64,000 nucleotides of DNA from Onchidella celtica (lineage: Eukaryota; Mollusca; Gastropoda; Systellommatophora; Onchidiidae): positions 21,155,982 through 21,219,981 of the forward strand of contig OZ007569.1 in assembly GCA_963931925.1 (NCBI GenBank), read 5' to 3'. Positions within the stretch are counted from its first letter, which is position 1. Every line of letters starts with the position of its first letter. Below the pieces are notes generated by a model. The model saw only the letters and a list, made by a program, of their open reading frames with translations, made no database searches and had not been told where the DNA came from. Position numbers and translations under genes: made by a program. Positions 52,201-62,244 of this stretch are shown one piece after another.

Positions 52201-55200
52201 ATTTCTTTTCTGAGCAATTCTGCCACCCAACGGTAGAGGGACGTGGCTGATAGCATGTCCTTTTGCTACTTTATTGTCTTACCAATTTGTCTCACACATA
52301 ATTCTTTTATATCAAAAAAGGCAGATAAACAAATCTGCTACTGAAATAGTAATTCCTTGCATGACAAACCAACATTCATTATAATTATGTAGACTGGCTT
52401 TGCCACACAAGTTTTTTTGTGTTTTTCAAATGGGCACATAAGTCACTCTGCCTTTGCACGACAGAATTTGTGGGTTATTTATTGATGGCTTTGAGCTTTA
52501 CAAGGAATGTAATTTTTGAAAGTGCCCTGATTTTTTTAAACTTGAAAATGTTTGATTTTATGTCATGTTCCTCCTTGCTGTTAAAGCTAAGGTGTTTATT
52601 TTTTTTTTTGATCGCCTAGTTTGTTCACATTTAAGCAATCCAGTGAGGTCAATGCCATGTTAAGATAAATTATGTCAGTACAATTAAGATACAACAAAGA
52701 GTACATTGCACAATGAATGGTTCAGTACTTTCAATACATTTTAAACTTTTCCCACATTACATTTCTCTCACAACATAAATTTTACAACATAAAAGATCTT
52801 ATTGTCGCTGATATGGTAAGAATTACTGTAGATAACTTTTACATGTACATTGTGAAATAAACATTTTAATAGTTTTAAATCACTTAAAACTAAAAGGAAA
52901 TTGATTTAGGAATTTTTCTTTCAGCGCTTTAATATAAAAATATTCTTCATGTACCAAGAACAATTTGTTTCCGTATGATCATTTTATCTTTTCAGGTTAT
53001 TCAAAGTCCAGTTCTTTCTCTCTGTACCTGAAGATGAGAAAATTTTGCTCTGAAATCCAGCAAAATTATCCTGGCAATGTATAAATAGACCAAATGTCGA
53101 GATTTTGTGTAGACTGCTTCACTGTCAATGCTGAGATCATCACAGGCCTCATTTTCTACAACCTTCAAAGAAAGAATGCAATGAATAATGAGACAATTAA
53201 ACTAATTTAAAGTTTCAACAACATCTGAACATTAAAATGCTGTTCAAACACCCTAAAACAAACCAATCAGTTTAGTCACACTTTTCATTATTCCCAAACT
53301 TTGACTTTGAGTGTTAAAATCAGCAGTTGAGCAGCAGAATCTGTAACACTGAGAGATTACATATTAATGTGGTCTAGAGGCAAGGTGCTCGCCTCTCATG
53401 CCAAGGGCACCGGGTTCAAAACCCGGTCGGTGCAGGCATGTTGGAAGATTGGAATTTTTCTCATATTTTCGTGTCCCTCATCCTATTGGGGGGGCAGGAT
53501 CGAGTACCTAGTCTTCTCAGATAAGGACAAAAAAATTACGAGGGCCCGTGTGCACGTTAAAGATATCCTGGCAGTTGGAAATTGTAAAGGGCAGGCCGAA
53601 CAGGCTGCTGTCTGGGCAAAATTAAATAAAATTCATCCTTACCACTCCACTCCCCTCCCTCATTCCCCCCCATAAAAAAATATAAACCGTCGACCGGCGC
53701 TGCAATGTGGCGACGACGGGTCTGCTCCAGTTATAACTGGGCTGCGATGACACAAAGGCAAATTTCCCAAATAGGATTTAAGAAGTATACAAAATACAAA
53801 ATTATATAATACAGTTAACAGGCTTTACATCTTCCTCTTTAGATGGAGTTATCATTATATACAGACACTAAAAATAATGCTTTGTGAATCTCAGTTTCTT
53901 TGTAATATATGAGAAACATTCTTCAGACAATGGCTTGAATTCTCTCATCCTCTCCCCATCAAAACAGCATCATTTATAAACAAACTAAACTAATCTACTG
54001 ACAACACAACTAGATGTAAGTTGAAGATATTACTCAAGTAATCACTATTACTATTAAATAATTAGGTCTGTGAATCCAGTAGGTTCCCTAGTTTTATGCA
54101 AATATTGCCTCTTATTGTCTTAACAAGTTAACCACCAATATGTCATATTCACCTTGATCCTTTCTTGAAAAAATTTGTGACAAAACAGCAATGGTGACTT
54201 GGCTGTGGGTGGTCCCAACCAATTATTTTGTGCAAACAGTTGAAGGCAGGAAGCACCAACAACCAAGATGTGTAAATCTCTGAAAATTGAAGCAAATCTA
54301 ATGATGCACATGTGCTTTGTCTGTGTAGAAAGGTGCATATATCGTATGTTGAAGTCCTGAATTTAAGAATCAACAAAGCAATAAGACTAAAAAAAAGCAA
54401 ATCCTGCACTGTATGCCTTTCATTTTCAAGACATCAGAAAGTTTTTCAAGTGGACAGACAAACTGTATACACACAAGCATCATAATACATATGATCTATG
54501 CTTCTACTGTTCTAGTCAGATTAAAAATATAGGTCTATCAAGTTTCTCCCTTTCAAATATTTTTGTTTTCAATTCTGAAATTACAAAATTAAGAGTTGAG
54601 TTGCCAAAGCATTATGATTAAGAGGTGTGTCTTGTGGGTAACCTTACCTCAACTCAACATTTTCACACTGTTGAAGGAGCAGCTCTTCTATGCTCTGTTT
54701 AACAAAATTGCAAAACACGGAAGTCTGACCATCGTGGTTTCCTCTGCTGGTCAGTAGATCCTTTGCAATGGTAGATGAATCTAGGATTTTCTCATACTCC
54801 CCATCTAGAAACAACTTGATAAATTCTGGACTATCTAAATGATCTGTATTCAAAAAGAAAAGACACATTGCACGATTTATTTTAACTCCATTCTGAGTTG
54901 GTTTAGAAGATAAACCTATAGCTATAGGCTAATAACATATAGGCCTATGTGATCTAGATCTATATCAAGCTAAAGAGTTCTATAGGTATATAATCATAAT
55001 GCGCGTGAAGTCACTGTTTTTGTTTTGTTCTTCCGCCACTGAAGATGGCTGGTGGATTAGCTGCTTGGTGCAACTTCGAGATATAATGTCTAAGCAGTTA
55101 AAATGCCTGCTAGTTGCATTGTACTGTAGTTGATAGTTATGGCAGGGGTGGAAAAGATAGATCCAAGCAGGCCAGATTTCCTACCATCCATGTAAACAAG

Positions 55201-55871
55201 GAAAAGGAAGTGAAAGAATTGACCGAACGTCTCTCATTGGACATGTAGGCCTACATACGTGCCATTGTTTACTGCAGCGACCTATTTTTGGAAGGACTTC
55301 TGAATGCGTTCCATAGCCCGAGTGAAAACAACACATAGCTACCCCGGCGGCTTTCCCTGATATGTCAATCTGTCTACTGCCCAGACGAAACCACGAACAT
55401 TCGATGATACAAACTGACTAGACCGTCACGTCGTTACATATCAATCTGACAATGCCTATGCACTTGTTGAGCTATGAAACGCATTCGGAACTCCTCCCCT
55501 ATTTTTAACTTGCCGCTGGTTGGTTCGTGTCGACTCCCGTGCCTCGCAGTGCAAATCAGCCAACGAATCAAATTCAATGCCACAATTGCCGTGGTGATGC
55601 GCAGGTCAAGACACTAAAGATGACAGATAAATGCGCATTCTACTAGATCTAGTCTCTAGTTGTTTGACATAGGCTATAAATAATATAGACTAGATCTAGA
55701 TCTAGATTTCTAGATCTAGGCCTACTAAGCCCCTCTCCCTGATCACAGATTAAAAAAAAAAAATCACCAATCAATGCCCTTTCTCCTGATAATTATGAAG
55801 ATTAAAGCATTACCGTGATTATTTATTCCAGTCAGGATACTTTCCTCACAATGCCATATGCGCGCAGCCAT
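34290..55871 (-). CDS. TTC27: Tetratricopeptide repeat protein 27, 24 coding exons, complete
   Basis: Conserved eukaryotic TPR protein (yeast relative Emw1); molecular role poorly known. Exons on the minus strand: 55871-55814, 54843-54648, 54279-54153, 53162-53028, 51968-51866, 51061-51022, 50537-50413, 49849-49725, 49258-49146, 48228-48162, 47862-47749, 47444-47343, 46783-46661, 45556-45383, 44827-44774, 44094-43996, 42975-42923, 42180-42102, 40985-40899, 39565-39452, 38534-38451, 35596-35485, 35001-34904, 34409-34290. Phases agree throughout: 2502 nt, 833 aa, against about 843 in vertebrates. Family blocks: CLQLFAQNNWLGPP, GKRTRFQVEDKAQL, LDDDTVLNEIKFADGSEF, RRVERSMIQ, VPPLWSIQRELASLL, FEKLEMWEDVISCYQRLGK, AWELSGHRSARAMR, AFRRCVTIDYDNYEAWSNLA, ALQDGLKCNYENWRLWENN, SYHRLMDLKDKW, ELFGRITSKV. 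TPR units cover about residues 436-660. Intron 13 has a GC donor (AAG|GCAAGT); all others are GT. The start ATG opens MAARIWHCEESIL, in frame. Confidence 0.96.
36096..38347. mobile_element. Pogo-like MITE interrupted by a hAT element, TTC27 intron 21
   Basis: Left end CAGTCCAATCCACTTATCTC at 36096; right end at 38347, reverse complement CAGTGCAATCCTGATATCTC. Both are followed by further CTCGACA words. TA follows the right end; the left flank is TT. The inserted hAT element (36670-38103) splits it, so the original was about 0.8 kb. No transposase is seen. CAGT...ATATCTCGA-type ends are common in pogo/Tigger elements. Confidence 0.5.
36670..38103. mobile_element. Nested hAT-type non-autonomous element, 1.43 kb
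   Basis: 8-bp perfect target duplication TGGAAAAT at 36662-36669 and 38104-38111. The ends share GGGATGTAAAT (left CAGGGATGTAAAT; right ATTTACATCCC). The interior has no hAT transposase motif that I can recognise. Confidence 0.7.
39742..40155 (-). mobile_element. SINE family copy C (minus strand), TTC27 intron 19
   Basis: On the minus strand a tRNA-like head (GGGTTCTAAACCCGG near 40130-40117) is followed by TGCAGGCATGTTGGAAG, a conserved core (GAGTACCTAGTCTTCTCGGA, GTGCACGTTAAAGATACCTT), and a tail near 39742 ending GGGATTAAAGAGTTATACAAATAC. Same family as the copies at 44264 and 53369. Confidence 0.8.
40215..40236 (+). repeat. Poly-G tract, 22 bases
   Basis: Uninterrupted G run just outside the SINE and hAT MITE; it could form a G-quadruplex. 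Length is uncertain because such runs sequence badly. Confidence 0.85.
40327..40651. mobile_element. hAT-type MITE, 325 bp, TTC27 intron 19
   Basis: 8-bp perfect target duplication GCCTACAG at 40319-40326 and 40652-40659. Ends CAGTGTTTCTCAACC and, inverted, CATTGTTTCTCAAGG. It is related to the MITE at 32498-32784. No coding sequence. Confidence 0.82.
41327..41572 (+). repeat. Short direct duplication, about 60 bp, spaced 0.19 kb
   Basis: The blocks at 41327-41386 and 41512-41572 share AACAAAACAAAGGCAGGAGG and TGTTGAGGAGAAAGCATTAT with few differences. They lie in TTC27 intron 18. Confidence 0.7.
44264..44670 (+). mobile_element. SINE family copy B, TTC27 intron 15
   Basis: Begins inside the tRNA-like head (CCGGGCCGTGCAGGCATG), carries the full core (GAGTACCTAGTCTTCTCGGA, GCACGTTAAAGATACCTTGG), a C-rich stretch near 44515, and ends in (AAATAC)n at 44650-44670. 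Head-truncated relative to the copy at 53369. Confidence 0.82.
46416..46632 (+). repeat. Direct repeat unit 1, TTC27 intron 13
   Basis: About 217 bp sharing long words with 48875-49095 (GTGAAACAGCTTG.TAAGT, ACAAGTGCCAAAG, CATACTAAAAGAT, TCCAGTTTTTC). It starts 29 bases downstream (in gene orientation) of exon 13. Confidence 0.75.
48875..49095 (+). repeat. Direct repeat unit 2, TTC27 intron 9
   Basis: Second copy of the unit at 46416-46632, same orientation, roughly 80 percent alike by eye. It starts about 50 bases downstream (in gene orientation) of exon 9. No terminal inverted repeats or tRNA boxes were recognised. Confidence 0.75.
50907..51018 (+). repeat. Compound microsatellite (GGTA/GGTG/GGCA)n-(TG)n-(TC)n
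   Basis: TAGG, TGGA, GGTG and GGCA tetramers, then a TG run and a CT run that ends at the donor side of TTC27 exon 6. On the transcribed strand it lies at the very start of intron 6. Confidence 0.9.
53369..53803 (+). mobile_element. SINE family copy A with complete tRNA-like head, TTC27 intron 3
   Basis: A-box-like GTGGTCTAGAGGCAAGGTG at 53369 and B-box GGTTCAAAACC at 53413-53423, as in a tRNA promoter. Then comes the core shared with copies B and C (GAGTACCTAGTCTTCTCAGA, GTGCACGTTAAAGATATCCT) and a tail ending in ATACAAAATACAAAAT. About 435 bp. Transcription would be by RNA polymerase III; mobilisation would need a partner LINE. Confidence 0.85.
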
Positions 55872-56344
55872 TTTGCAGAGGGAAACTACTTTGATAGTTT
55901 TACCGTTGGTCTAATTTACGGGTGTGCGAGTAACGATTCCGGAATTGAGTACTCGATTCTTAACTGCGGCGATTCCGGACCCGAGTCTCCAATCAAATAC
56001 TCGATTCTGGACTCGATTCCAACAAACCGATTCCGGACTCGACTCCTCGGTAAAGGACTCGAGTCCCATACACAAATTGGGCAAAAAATTACACTGAAAG
56101 CACGTCAAATCACCACGCCACCACCACAACCACACGTGCTGGGTGAGTACAGCAAGTGGAAACCGACGGCAACAGAACTGAAAGTGAAACTACTCTTAGA
56201 ATTCCAAGAATTTACGGTGGTTTCGATTTCAAAAGAAACACTCAATACTAGCCTTAGCTCACACACGTTGTTATAGTTTACAACAACAGCAACAACATCG
56301 CCACCATCATCACCACAACCAACCAATCAACAACAACAAACAAC

Positions 56345-56473
56345 ATTCCAGCATCCTCCGTCCCATCAGAGAGATTGTTTTCTGCTGCCGGAGAACTGGT
56401 ATCCAGCAGGAGATCAAGATTGACAGCAGAAAATGTAAATATGTTGTTGTTTCTAAACAGCAATATGTTGTAA
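56345..56473 (+). pseudogene. hAT transposase C-terminal dimerisation fragment
   Basis: Open frame containing [20 protein letters not shown] and [15 protein letters not shown], ending in TAA at 56471-56473. This is the conserved C-terminal block of hAT transposases. The catalytic part is absent. Confidence 0.85.
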
Positions 56474-56590
56474 AAAAAAAAAAAAAAGAAAGAAAAGCAC
56501 CAAAAAAAAAAGAAAGAAAGAAAAAAAAAACAATTAAAAAAGAAGAAAAAAAACTTTAAAAAAGAAAGAAAAAAGAAAAAAAAAACCCAA
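56473..56590 (+). repeat. A-rich low-complexity tract
   Basis: (A)n with GAAAG interruptions, directly after the hAT stop codon. Confidence 0.9.
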
Positions 56591-56711
56591 CAACTTTCAA
56601 TTGCTGACTATTAAGAACCTATGATGATCCCAAGCAAACTTCATGTATGAAGTGCATTCTCTCAGGTTCACAGTTATAAATTTTAGGTGTGCATTTTATT
56701 TTCAGTGTACC

Positions 56712-56960
56712 ACCACCACCAACACCAACAACAACAACAACAGCAGCAACAGCAACAACAACAACAAATACAACAACAGCAGCAGTGGTGAAACAGCAGT
56801 GGCAACAACAACAGCAGCAGCAGCGATAACAACAGCATTAGCAGCAATAACAACAAGGTTAAAACAATAATTGCAGCAGTAGTGCATTATTATCACCACA
56901 AACCACCACTACCACCACCACCACCACCAACAGCTACAGCAACAACAGTACTGAAGTTAA
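56712..56960 (+). repeat. Triplet repeats (ACC/AAC/CAG)n
   Basis: CAACAACAG, AGCAGC and CACCACCA runs inside the hAT relic; the apparent Asn/Ser-rich reading frame there is a repeat artefact. Confidence 0.9.
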
Positions 56961-57293
56961 AACAATAGCAACACCAACATTTGCCATGCAAAAAAAATTG
57001 AATAACAAGTTCTCGTTAGTATAATTACTCGAGTAATTACTCGATTCCTGGCACCTTGGGAATCGAGTACTTACTCGAGTAATTATTCGACTCCTTTTGT
57101 ATTACTCGATTCTGGAATCGAGTCCGAAATTTTTGGATTCGCACACCCTTATGGTCTATTAGAAATCTCGCAGTTCAGAAGAGCCGTAGGCCCAGATAGA
57201 TACAGAGAGCTTAATCCATCAGACGCATGACAGTTTTGCATTGTAACTGTTGTCGCCGTTTCCGGTTTCCGGTTGGAATTCTGTTTTGTCATT

Positions 57294-60200
57294 ATGGTAA
57301 GTGGACGACTATCACAAGCGAAATATTTCATGCATTAGGCCTACTCAATTTAAAGTGTGCAAACTTATACGTGTATCATTTAAGTAAGGATTACAGTATA
57401 TTTAATGCGTGGTGAAGATCCTGTAATTTTTTGATCGCCAGAAATAGTGCAAAGAGAACTTCATTTGGCACAATCACCTAATTTCGATGGCAGGATAACA
57501 AAAAGCCAGACTGGCTTACCCCGAGCCAAAGATAGCCTAGATTCTAGTACTACAGATTAGATGTAATAGTTTTAAGTCTCTTGAAGAAGGAAAGGTTCCA
57601 GATGTATGGAAAGATGCTAATGTCACCCCCCTGTTCAAAAAAGGAGATAAATCAAATCCAGGCAACTACCGACCAGTCAGTCTTACCAGTGTTCTATGTA
57701 AGGTGATGGAGTCAATAATAAGGGATGAAATCATAGAGCATATGAACCAAAATAAACTCCTGTCGTCCTGCCAACACGGTTTCATTCCGGGAAGATCATG
57801 CGTGACGAATCTGTTGGAAGTTTTTGACAAGTGGACAAAAGTAATGGATGAAGGAAAACCTGTGGATATTGTGTATCTCAATTTCGCGAAAGCTTTCGAT
57901 TCTGTCCCACATCGGCGATTGCTGAAAAAGATTGACACATATGGTATCAAGTCAAAAGTACATAAATGGATCACTGATTTCCTTACTGGAAGACGGCAAA
58001 GAGTATATGTGGGTGGGTCTTACTCCGAGTGGTCAGATGTAACAAGTGGAGTCCCCCAGGGGAGTGTTTTGGGTCCTCTTTTGTTTGTGATCTTCATCAA
58101 CGATCTACCTGAAGCACTCAAGTCTTGGTGTCAGATGTACGCAGACGATACCAAAGTATCATCGAGAGTAGTGACGGAGTTGGAGAGACTAAAATTACAA
58201 GAAGACATTGACAGGTTGGTGGACTGGGCCAACAAGTGGCAGCTTCATTTTAATGCAGAAAAGTGCAAGGTCGTACACCTGGGAAGGAGCAACCCAGAGC
58301 AGGAATACACAATGGGAGTACAGCAGTCGGAGGACAGAATGAGATTGATAACATCGAATGCTGAAAGAGACCTGGGGGTGTTGGTGGATGTGGAGCTAAA
58401 ATTCAGCAAGCACATCGAGTCACATGTGGCAAAAGCGAACAGAATACTGGAACTGATAAGACGGTCTTACCAGTATCTTCAGGGCGAGAGCCTTAAACTG
58501 CTGTTTACTGCACTGGTCAGACCACATCTTGAGTTTGCTAATGTCGCATGGTCACCCAGATACCAGAAAGATAAAAACCTTATTGAGAATGTTTTGAGAC
58601 GAGCCACCAAGCTAGTACCAGGTATGGCCGAATTAAGCTATGAGAAGAGACTAGAAAAGCTCTGTCTCCCGAGCATGCAGTACAGAAGAGACAGAGGTGA
58701 CATGATAGAAGTCTACAAGTTCACACACAAACTGTATGACGTTGAACCATTACTTGTATTGGACGCAGACACTAGAACCAGGGGTCACGCATATAAACTG
58801 AAAAAGACAAGAGTGAACTCTGGAATAAGACAACATTTCTTTACGATTAGGGTAACAGACACCTGGAACAATCTGCCAGCCAATATTGTCAGTGCCCCAT
58901 CTGTCAACAGCTTCAAAAATAGACTAGACACTTACTGGAGCAACCGCAAGTACTTGTATAAAGTGTAGATAGGGGAGACCACAAAGTTAGTGAGGACTAG
59001 ACTAGCGAGGATCAAAAGATCGGACAAAAGGCTAATAAGCCTACGAAGTCCAAAACACTATATCATATCATTTTCATGGAGTACATTTGTTTCATTAAGT
59101 AGGTTATAAATATACATTGGGGCTAAATATCAAGGAAGAGTTCCATATGTCCCGAACACTCTGATCTTTTAAGGTTTGTTACACTATTTTTTTTTAAGTT
59201 AAACTAAGTCAAAATACTAGATCTAGACTATTAAAGTATTACTACTACTAGGGGATGGAGGAGAGTTGGGGATAATGACAGTTAAGAGTAGTTTAGGGTA
59301 AGGGATAAGGACAGGGTGGTCTTGATTGGGTGGTGGGGTGTAATCTTTCCAATATTAGATATCAATTTACTAAAATTAATGCTCAAAACCTCTCTGCAAT
59401 TCAACCTTTATCAACTTTATAACCAGTGCGATTGGCCCATGGCCTGTTTTAGGACGAAGTGAGAAAAACCAAAAACTGAGAGAGTGTTATTGTGAATCAA
59501 TCAGCATGCTTGTAATACAGAGTTACTAAATTTGGAGTAAAACCAGCATGCCAATTATTTAAGGCAGAATTTCATTTGAGCCATAGACCTACAAGAGGGA
59601 TACTACAAGGACATGACTTCAACTAGTTCAAGAGCCGCTGCAGTGACACGGAAAGGGGTGCACAGGCCTTCTGGTATTACTTAGGTGACTTCACTTTCAG
59701 AGCTTTGAATTTGGATGAGCTTATTAAAATTATGATGAAAAATAAGTTTTACATATAACTTTTAGGTGTTGTTTTTTCTCTGAACAATTTTATTGTTTAA
59801 ATGTTCCAAAAGTTTACAGTCTTTCTGTTTTTCATCTTCCAGGGACAACGGCAGTCTGGAGGTTCAGGAGGTGGGGGTAACGAAAAGGGAGATGATAAGG
59901 CAAGTAACTTTGTTCTTTCACTACTTTCAGTTAACATAGCTTTGTAAGAGCGTTGAATGTTTTAACTGCAGTTAAAAGATTTATTTTACAACGCTTCCAA
60001 AATCTTTACTTGGATTCCACTACCGCTACTTTTTGTTAATGTCATCTCAGTCTTTTGTCATTATTGTTTCCCAAAACATTTTATGATTTGAAACAGTGGA
60101 CCCAGTTTTTAGTTGAATTTTAAGTTTTTTAGAAAGCTAATTGTCAGGGGACTGTGATATTTCACATTGTAAGCTGTAACTGAACACCATTCAGTATTTT

Positions 60201-61119
60201 CTCAAGCCAGCTTTGCTATTAGACTAAGATCCCCCCTAACATTAGCCTTAAAATTGATTGATTGATTGATGATAGGGATCAGAATCCTAGCACACCGGCC
60301 ATCCCCATTTATTTTAAGTGCTTCTCTCCCTGCTCCAAGATCCATCTGAGGGTTTTTCAACTAATTGGCCCAGAGGCCAGCTGGTTCCATATTTGTCAAA
60401 GTGCCATCAATTGTTTTCAAGTTTATCTGCTTTAACTAGTACTAATGTCATAATCTTGTTCGTGTTTACTAAAAAAAACAGGAGAAAAAAAGGAAGTATG
60501 AGCCACCAGTGCCAACTCGGGTTGGAAAAAGAAAGAAGAAGACAAAAGGACCCGATGCAGCAACAAAATTACCCCAGGGTAAGGTGCATTGAGAGATGGA
60601 AGTCAAACTGAACAACAATTTAAGAAATGGACATAATGCACTAGGAATATGCCAATGCAGTTCTGCATCAATTTCTTTAAATTTTTGGGTATCAAGTCTG
60701 GATGTGTACATGTGAACTTATCTGGTTTTTATTTTTTGTTCTTGCTGCTTTTTATTTGTACCTTTTAAGATCGCAGTTAAATTTGTTTAATATTTCCTGA
60801 AATTAGAATTATCTCATCTGGAAATAGTGGAAAAATATGTTTTGATAAAAATCCCCAATGATTTCAATATTGCTTATAATGATGGTTCTCAGTTTAAAAG
60901 AAAACTGTTAAATGAAAGCATGCATGTGGCACATTATTTATCAGGCATCTATCCAAAATAGCAGCATCTGACTAATTGATAAATAAATTTTCAGTGACAC
61001 CATACACAAGATGTAGGCTTAAATTACTGAAACTGGAAAGGATTAAGGATTATTTGTTGATGGAGGAAGAGTTTATCAAAAATCAGGAAAGGCTGAAGCC
61101 ACAGGAAGAGAAACACGAG
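57294..61119 (+). CDS. PSMC1: 26S proteasome ATPase subunit Rpt2 (PSMC1), 5' part
   Basis: AAA+ ATPase of the proteasome base that unfolds substrates and, through its C-terminal tail, opens the 20S gate. Exons seen: 57294-57296 (the ATG alone), 59843-59899, 60482-60578, 60995-61119; 94 codons, phases agree. Family blocks: a Gly at position 2 (MGQ), the conserved Rpt2 N-myristoylation site; [83 protein letters not shown]. The OB and AAA+ domains must lie to the right of the window, since no further exon was found up to 64000. The donor of exon 2 is GC (AAG|GCAAGT); the GT two bases on breaks the frame. Intron 1 holds a CR1-like LINE and intron 4 a piggyBac MITE and an LTR element. Confidence 0.94.
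57541..58968 (+). CDS. CR1-like LINE reverse transcriptase fragment
   Basis: Frame open from 57541 (TAG just before) to TAG at 58968, about 475 codons; the first in-frame ATG lies within. Motifs: [71 protein letters not shown] (AKAFD where D is catalytic), [20 protein letters not shown], and the catalytic YADDTK at about 58137, then [20 protein letters not shown] and RDLGVLV. This order is that of CR1/Jockey-group ORF2. No stop or frameshift was seen, so the copy is fairly recent. Confidence 0.82.
   Translation: MLVLQIRCNSFKSLEEGKVPDVWKDANVTPLFKKGDKSNPGNYRPVSLTSVLCKVMESIIRDEIIEHMNQNKLLSSCQHGFIPGRSCVTNLLEVFDKWTKVMDEGKPVDIVYLNFAKAFDSVPHRRLLKKIDTYGIKSKVHKWITDFLTGRRQRVYVGGSYSEWSDVTSGVPQGSVLGPLLFVIFINDLPEALKSWCQMYADDTKVSSRVVTELERLKLQEDIDRLVDWANKWQLHFNAEKCKVVHLGRSNPEQEYTMGVQQSEDRMRLITSNAERDLGVLVDVELKFSKHIESHVAKANRILELIRRSYQYLQGESLKLLFTALVRPHLEFANVAWSPRYQKDKNLIENVLRRATKLVPGMAELSYEKRLEKLCLPSMQYRRDRGDMIEVYKFTHKLYDVEPLLVLDADTRTRGHAYKLKKTRVNSGIRQHFFTIRVTDTWNNLPANIVSAPSVNSFKNRLDTYWSNRKYLYKV
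57541..59060 (+). mobile_element. 5'-truncated CR1/L2-like LINE, PSMC1 intron 1
   Basis: Only the reverse transcriptase to C-terminal half of ORF2 is present, in the same orientation as PSMC1. The 3' edge is approximate; I found no clear tail repeat or target duplication. Confidence 0.75.
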
Positions 61120-61210
61120 GTGAGATAAAGACCGTTTTACCCTTCTCTTCTTGTTCTTTCCCCCATTTCACAACCTGTGTTTACTTTTTTTTTTCCACCA
61201 TGTTTATTAA

Positions 61211-62244
61211 CCCTTTGGCTGCCGAGCGCACGAATTCGTGCGCCAAATCGCCGACTAGCGATCAGCTGCCAGTCGCACGAATTCATGTGCCTAGACCGAC
61301 CTTTTATAAACAGGAAATACACCCACTAGCAGCTTAGTTCGGGCACCGGAAGTCGAAAAATCTTATTCCCGATTGGACAAGAAAGAATCTGGTGGGTCAT
61401 TTATTATTTTTGTCCGAGCCGTTCGTTTTTTCTGCGCGATTTTCGATCAGGCTAACAACGAAGTTTGTTTACGGTTCCTTTAGTGATTCAAATGTTGAGA
61501 ACGACTCATTTCTGACATTTTTTCGGTCGACTGACAAAGAATACAGTGATTTTGAGAGTTTTAAAGCCACAGGAGTGAATAATGGAAGATATGCATCGGT
61601 TTCGTTGAGGGATTTTGGTCCCACGGGCGACGTCAATCTAGATCTAGATGCCGATCGAGAGCTAGGCTGGGTTACGGCACCAGATCTACATTATATCAGG
61701 ATGCAATGACACGTCCCCCGCCACCACCAAATAGTACAAACCACTGGACAGGGCACATAATTACCTTCAAATTGTCTTCTTGCAGGCATATAAAATTGTT
61801 ATAAATGATCGGACTAACTTATGAATTTTTTTCTAAATTCCCACTTTTTTTCACAATGTTGTCGTTTTCACTCTAAGTCATCAGGATGGTGCCGAGGGTT
61901 AGGTGGTGTGACCCGTTCTTTTAAAATGTACTTTTTTATTTTTCTGATGACTTACAATGATTTTTAATAGGATTTTAGAGCCATTATAGAGTTCAGAGCT
62001 AGATTTTATTACATAAAATGAAAAAAAAGTAAGATTTTCATGATGATGCTGAAGCTGCAGTGAGCACCAACTTCATACCTCCTCTATTTTTCTTCAACTT
62101 TCCTTTTTGCAGACATATAAAATTCATTAAAACTTAATTTTTATGAATTTTTATCTGTAACACCCTAATTCTTGAGGTTTTCCCCCAAATCCTCTGGCAG
62201 TGAGGGAAAGTTTTTAAAGGAAAAATGGTGTGGCAGCCAAAGGG
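61211..62244. mobile_element. piggyBac-like MITE, 1034 bp, PSMC1 intron 4
   Basis: TTAA on both sides (61207-61210 and 62245-62248) and perfect 13-bp inverted ends CCCTTTGGCTGCC, the classic piggyBac signature. A palindrome GCGCACGAATTCGTGCGC follows the left end. An acidic ORF at 61392-61709 (SDSNVENDSF, DLDADRELGWVT) resembles the disordered N terminus of piggyBac transposases, suggesting an internally deleted copy. Confidence 0.88.

Larger units (their letters stand above)
55916..57152 (+). mobile_element. hAT transposon relic, 1237 bp, between TTC27 and PSMC1
   Basis: Target duplication GGTCTAAT (55908-55915) against GGTCTATT (57153-57160), one mismatch. The terminal repeats share GGGTGTGCGA. 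Subterminal ACTCGATTCC/GGAATCGAGT words recur in both orientations within about 150 bp of each end. Inside lie the last codons of a hAT transposase (56345-56473) and long A-rich and triplet repeats, so it is an internally deleted, non-autonomous copy. Confidence 0.82.
55872..57293. promoter_or_regulatory. Divergent TTC27/PSMC1 promoter interval
   Basis: The start codons of TTC27 (minus, 55871) and PSMC1 (plus, 57294) face away from each other. All but 177 bp of the interval is a hAT element plus its duplicated target. The PSMC1-proximal part has two adjacent TTTCCGG words (57259-57272; CCGGAA on the other strand), ETS-like and usual in CpG-type housekeeping promoters. Transcript starts are not visible from sequence. 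Confidence 0.6.

Noticed and set aside
53369..53440. Functional tRNA gene
   Set aside because: A- and B-box-like words are present but the acceptor and anticodon stems do not form, and the same head starts other SINE copies.
55815..56276. 153-codon ORF next to the TTC27 start
   Set aside because: It spans TTC27 exon 1 antisense and hAT subterminal repeats, so it cannot be one gene.
56643..56899. Asn/Ser-rich and Leu/Val-rich ORFs
   Set aside because: Translations of (AAC/CAG)n triplet repeats.
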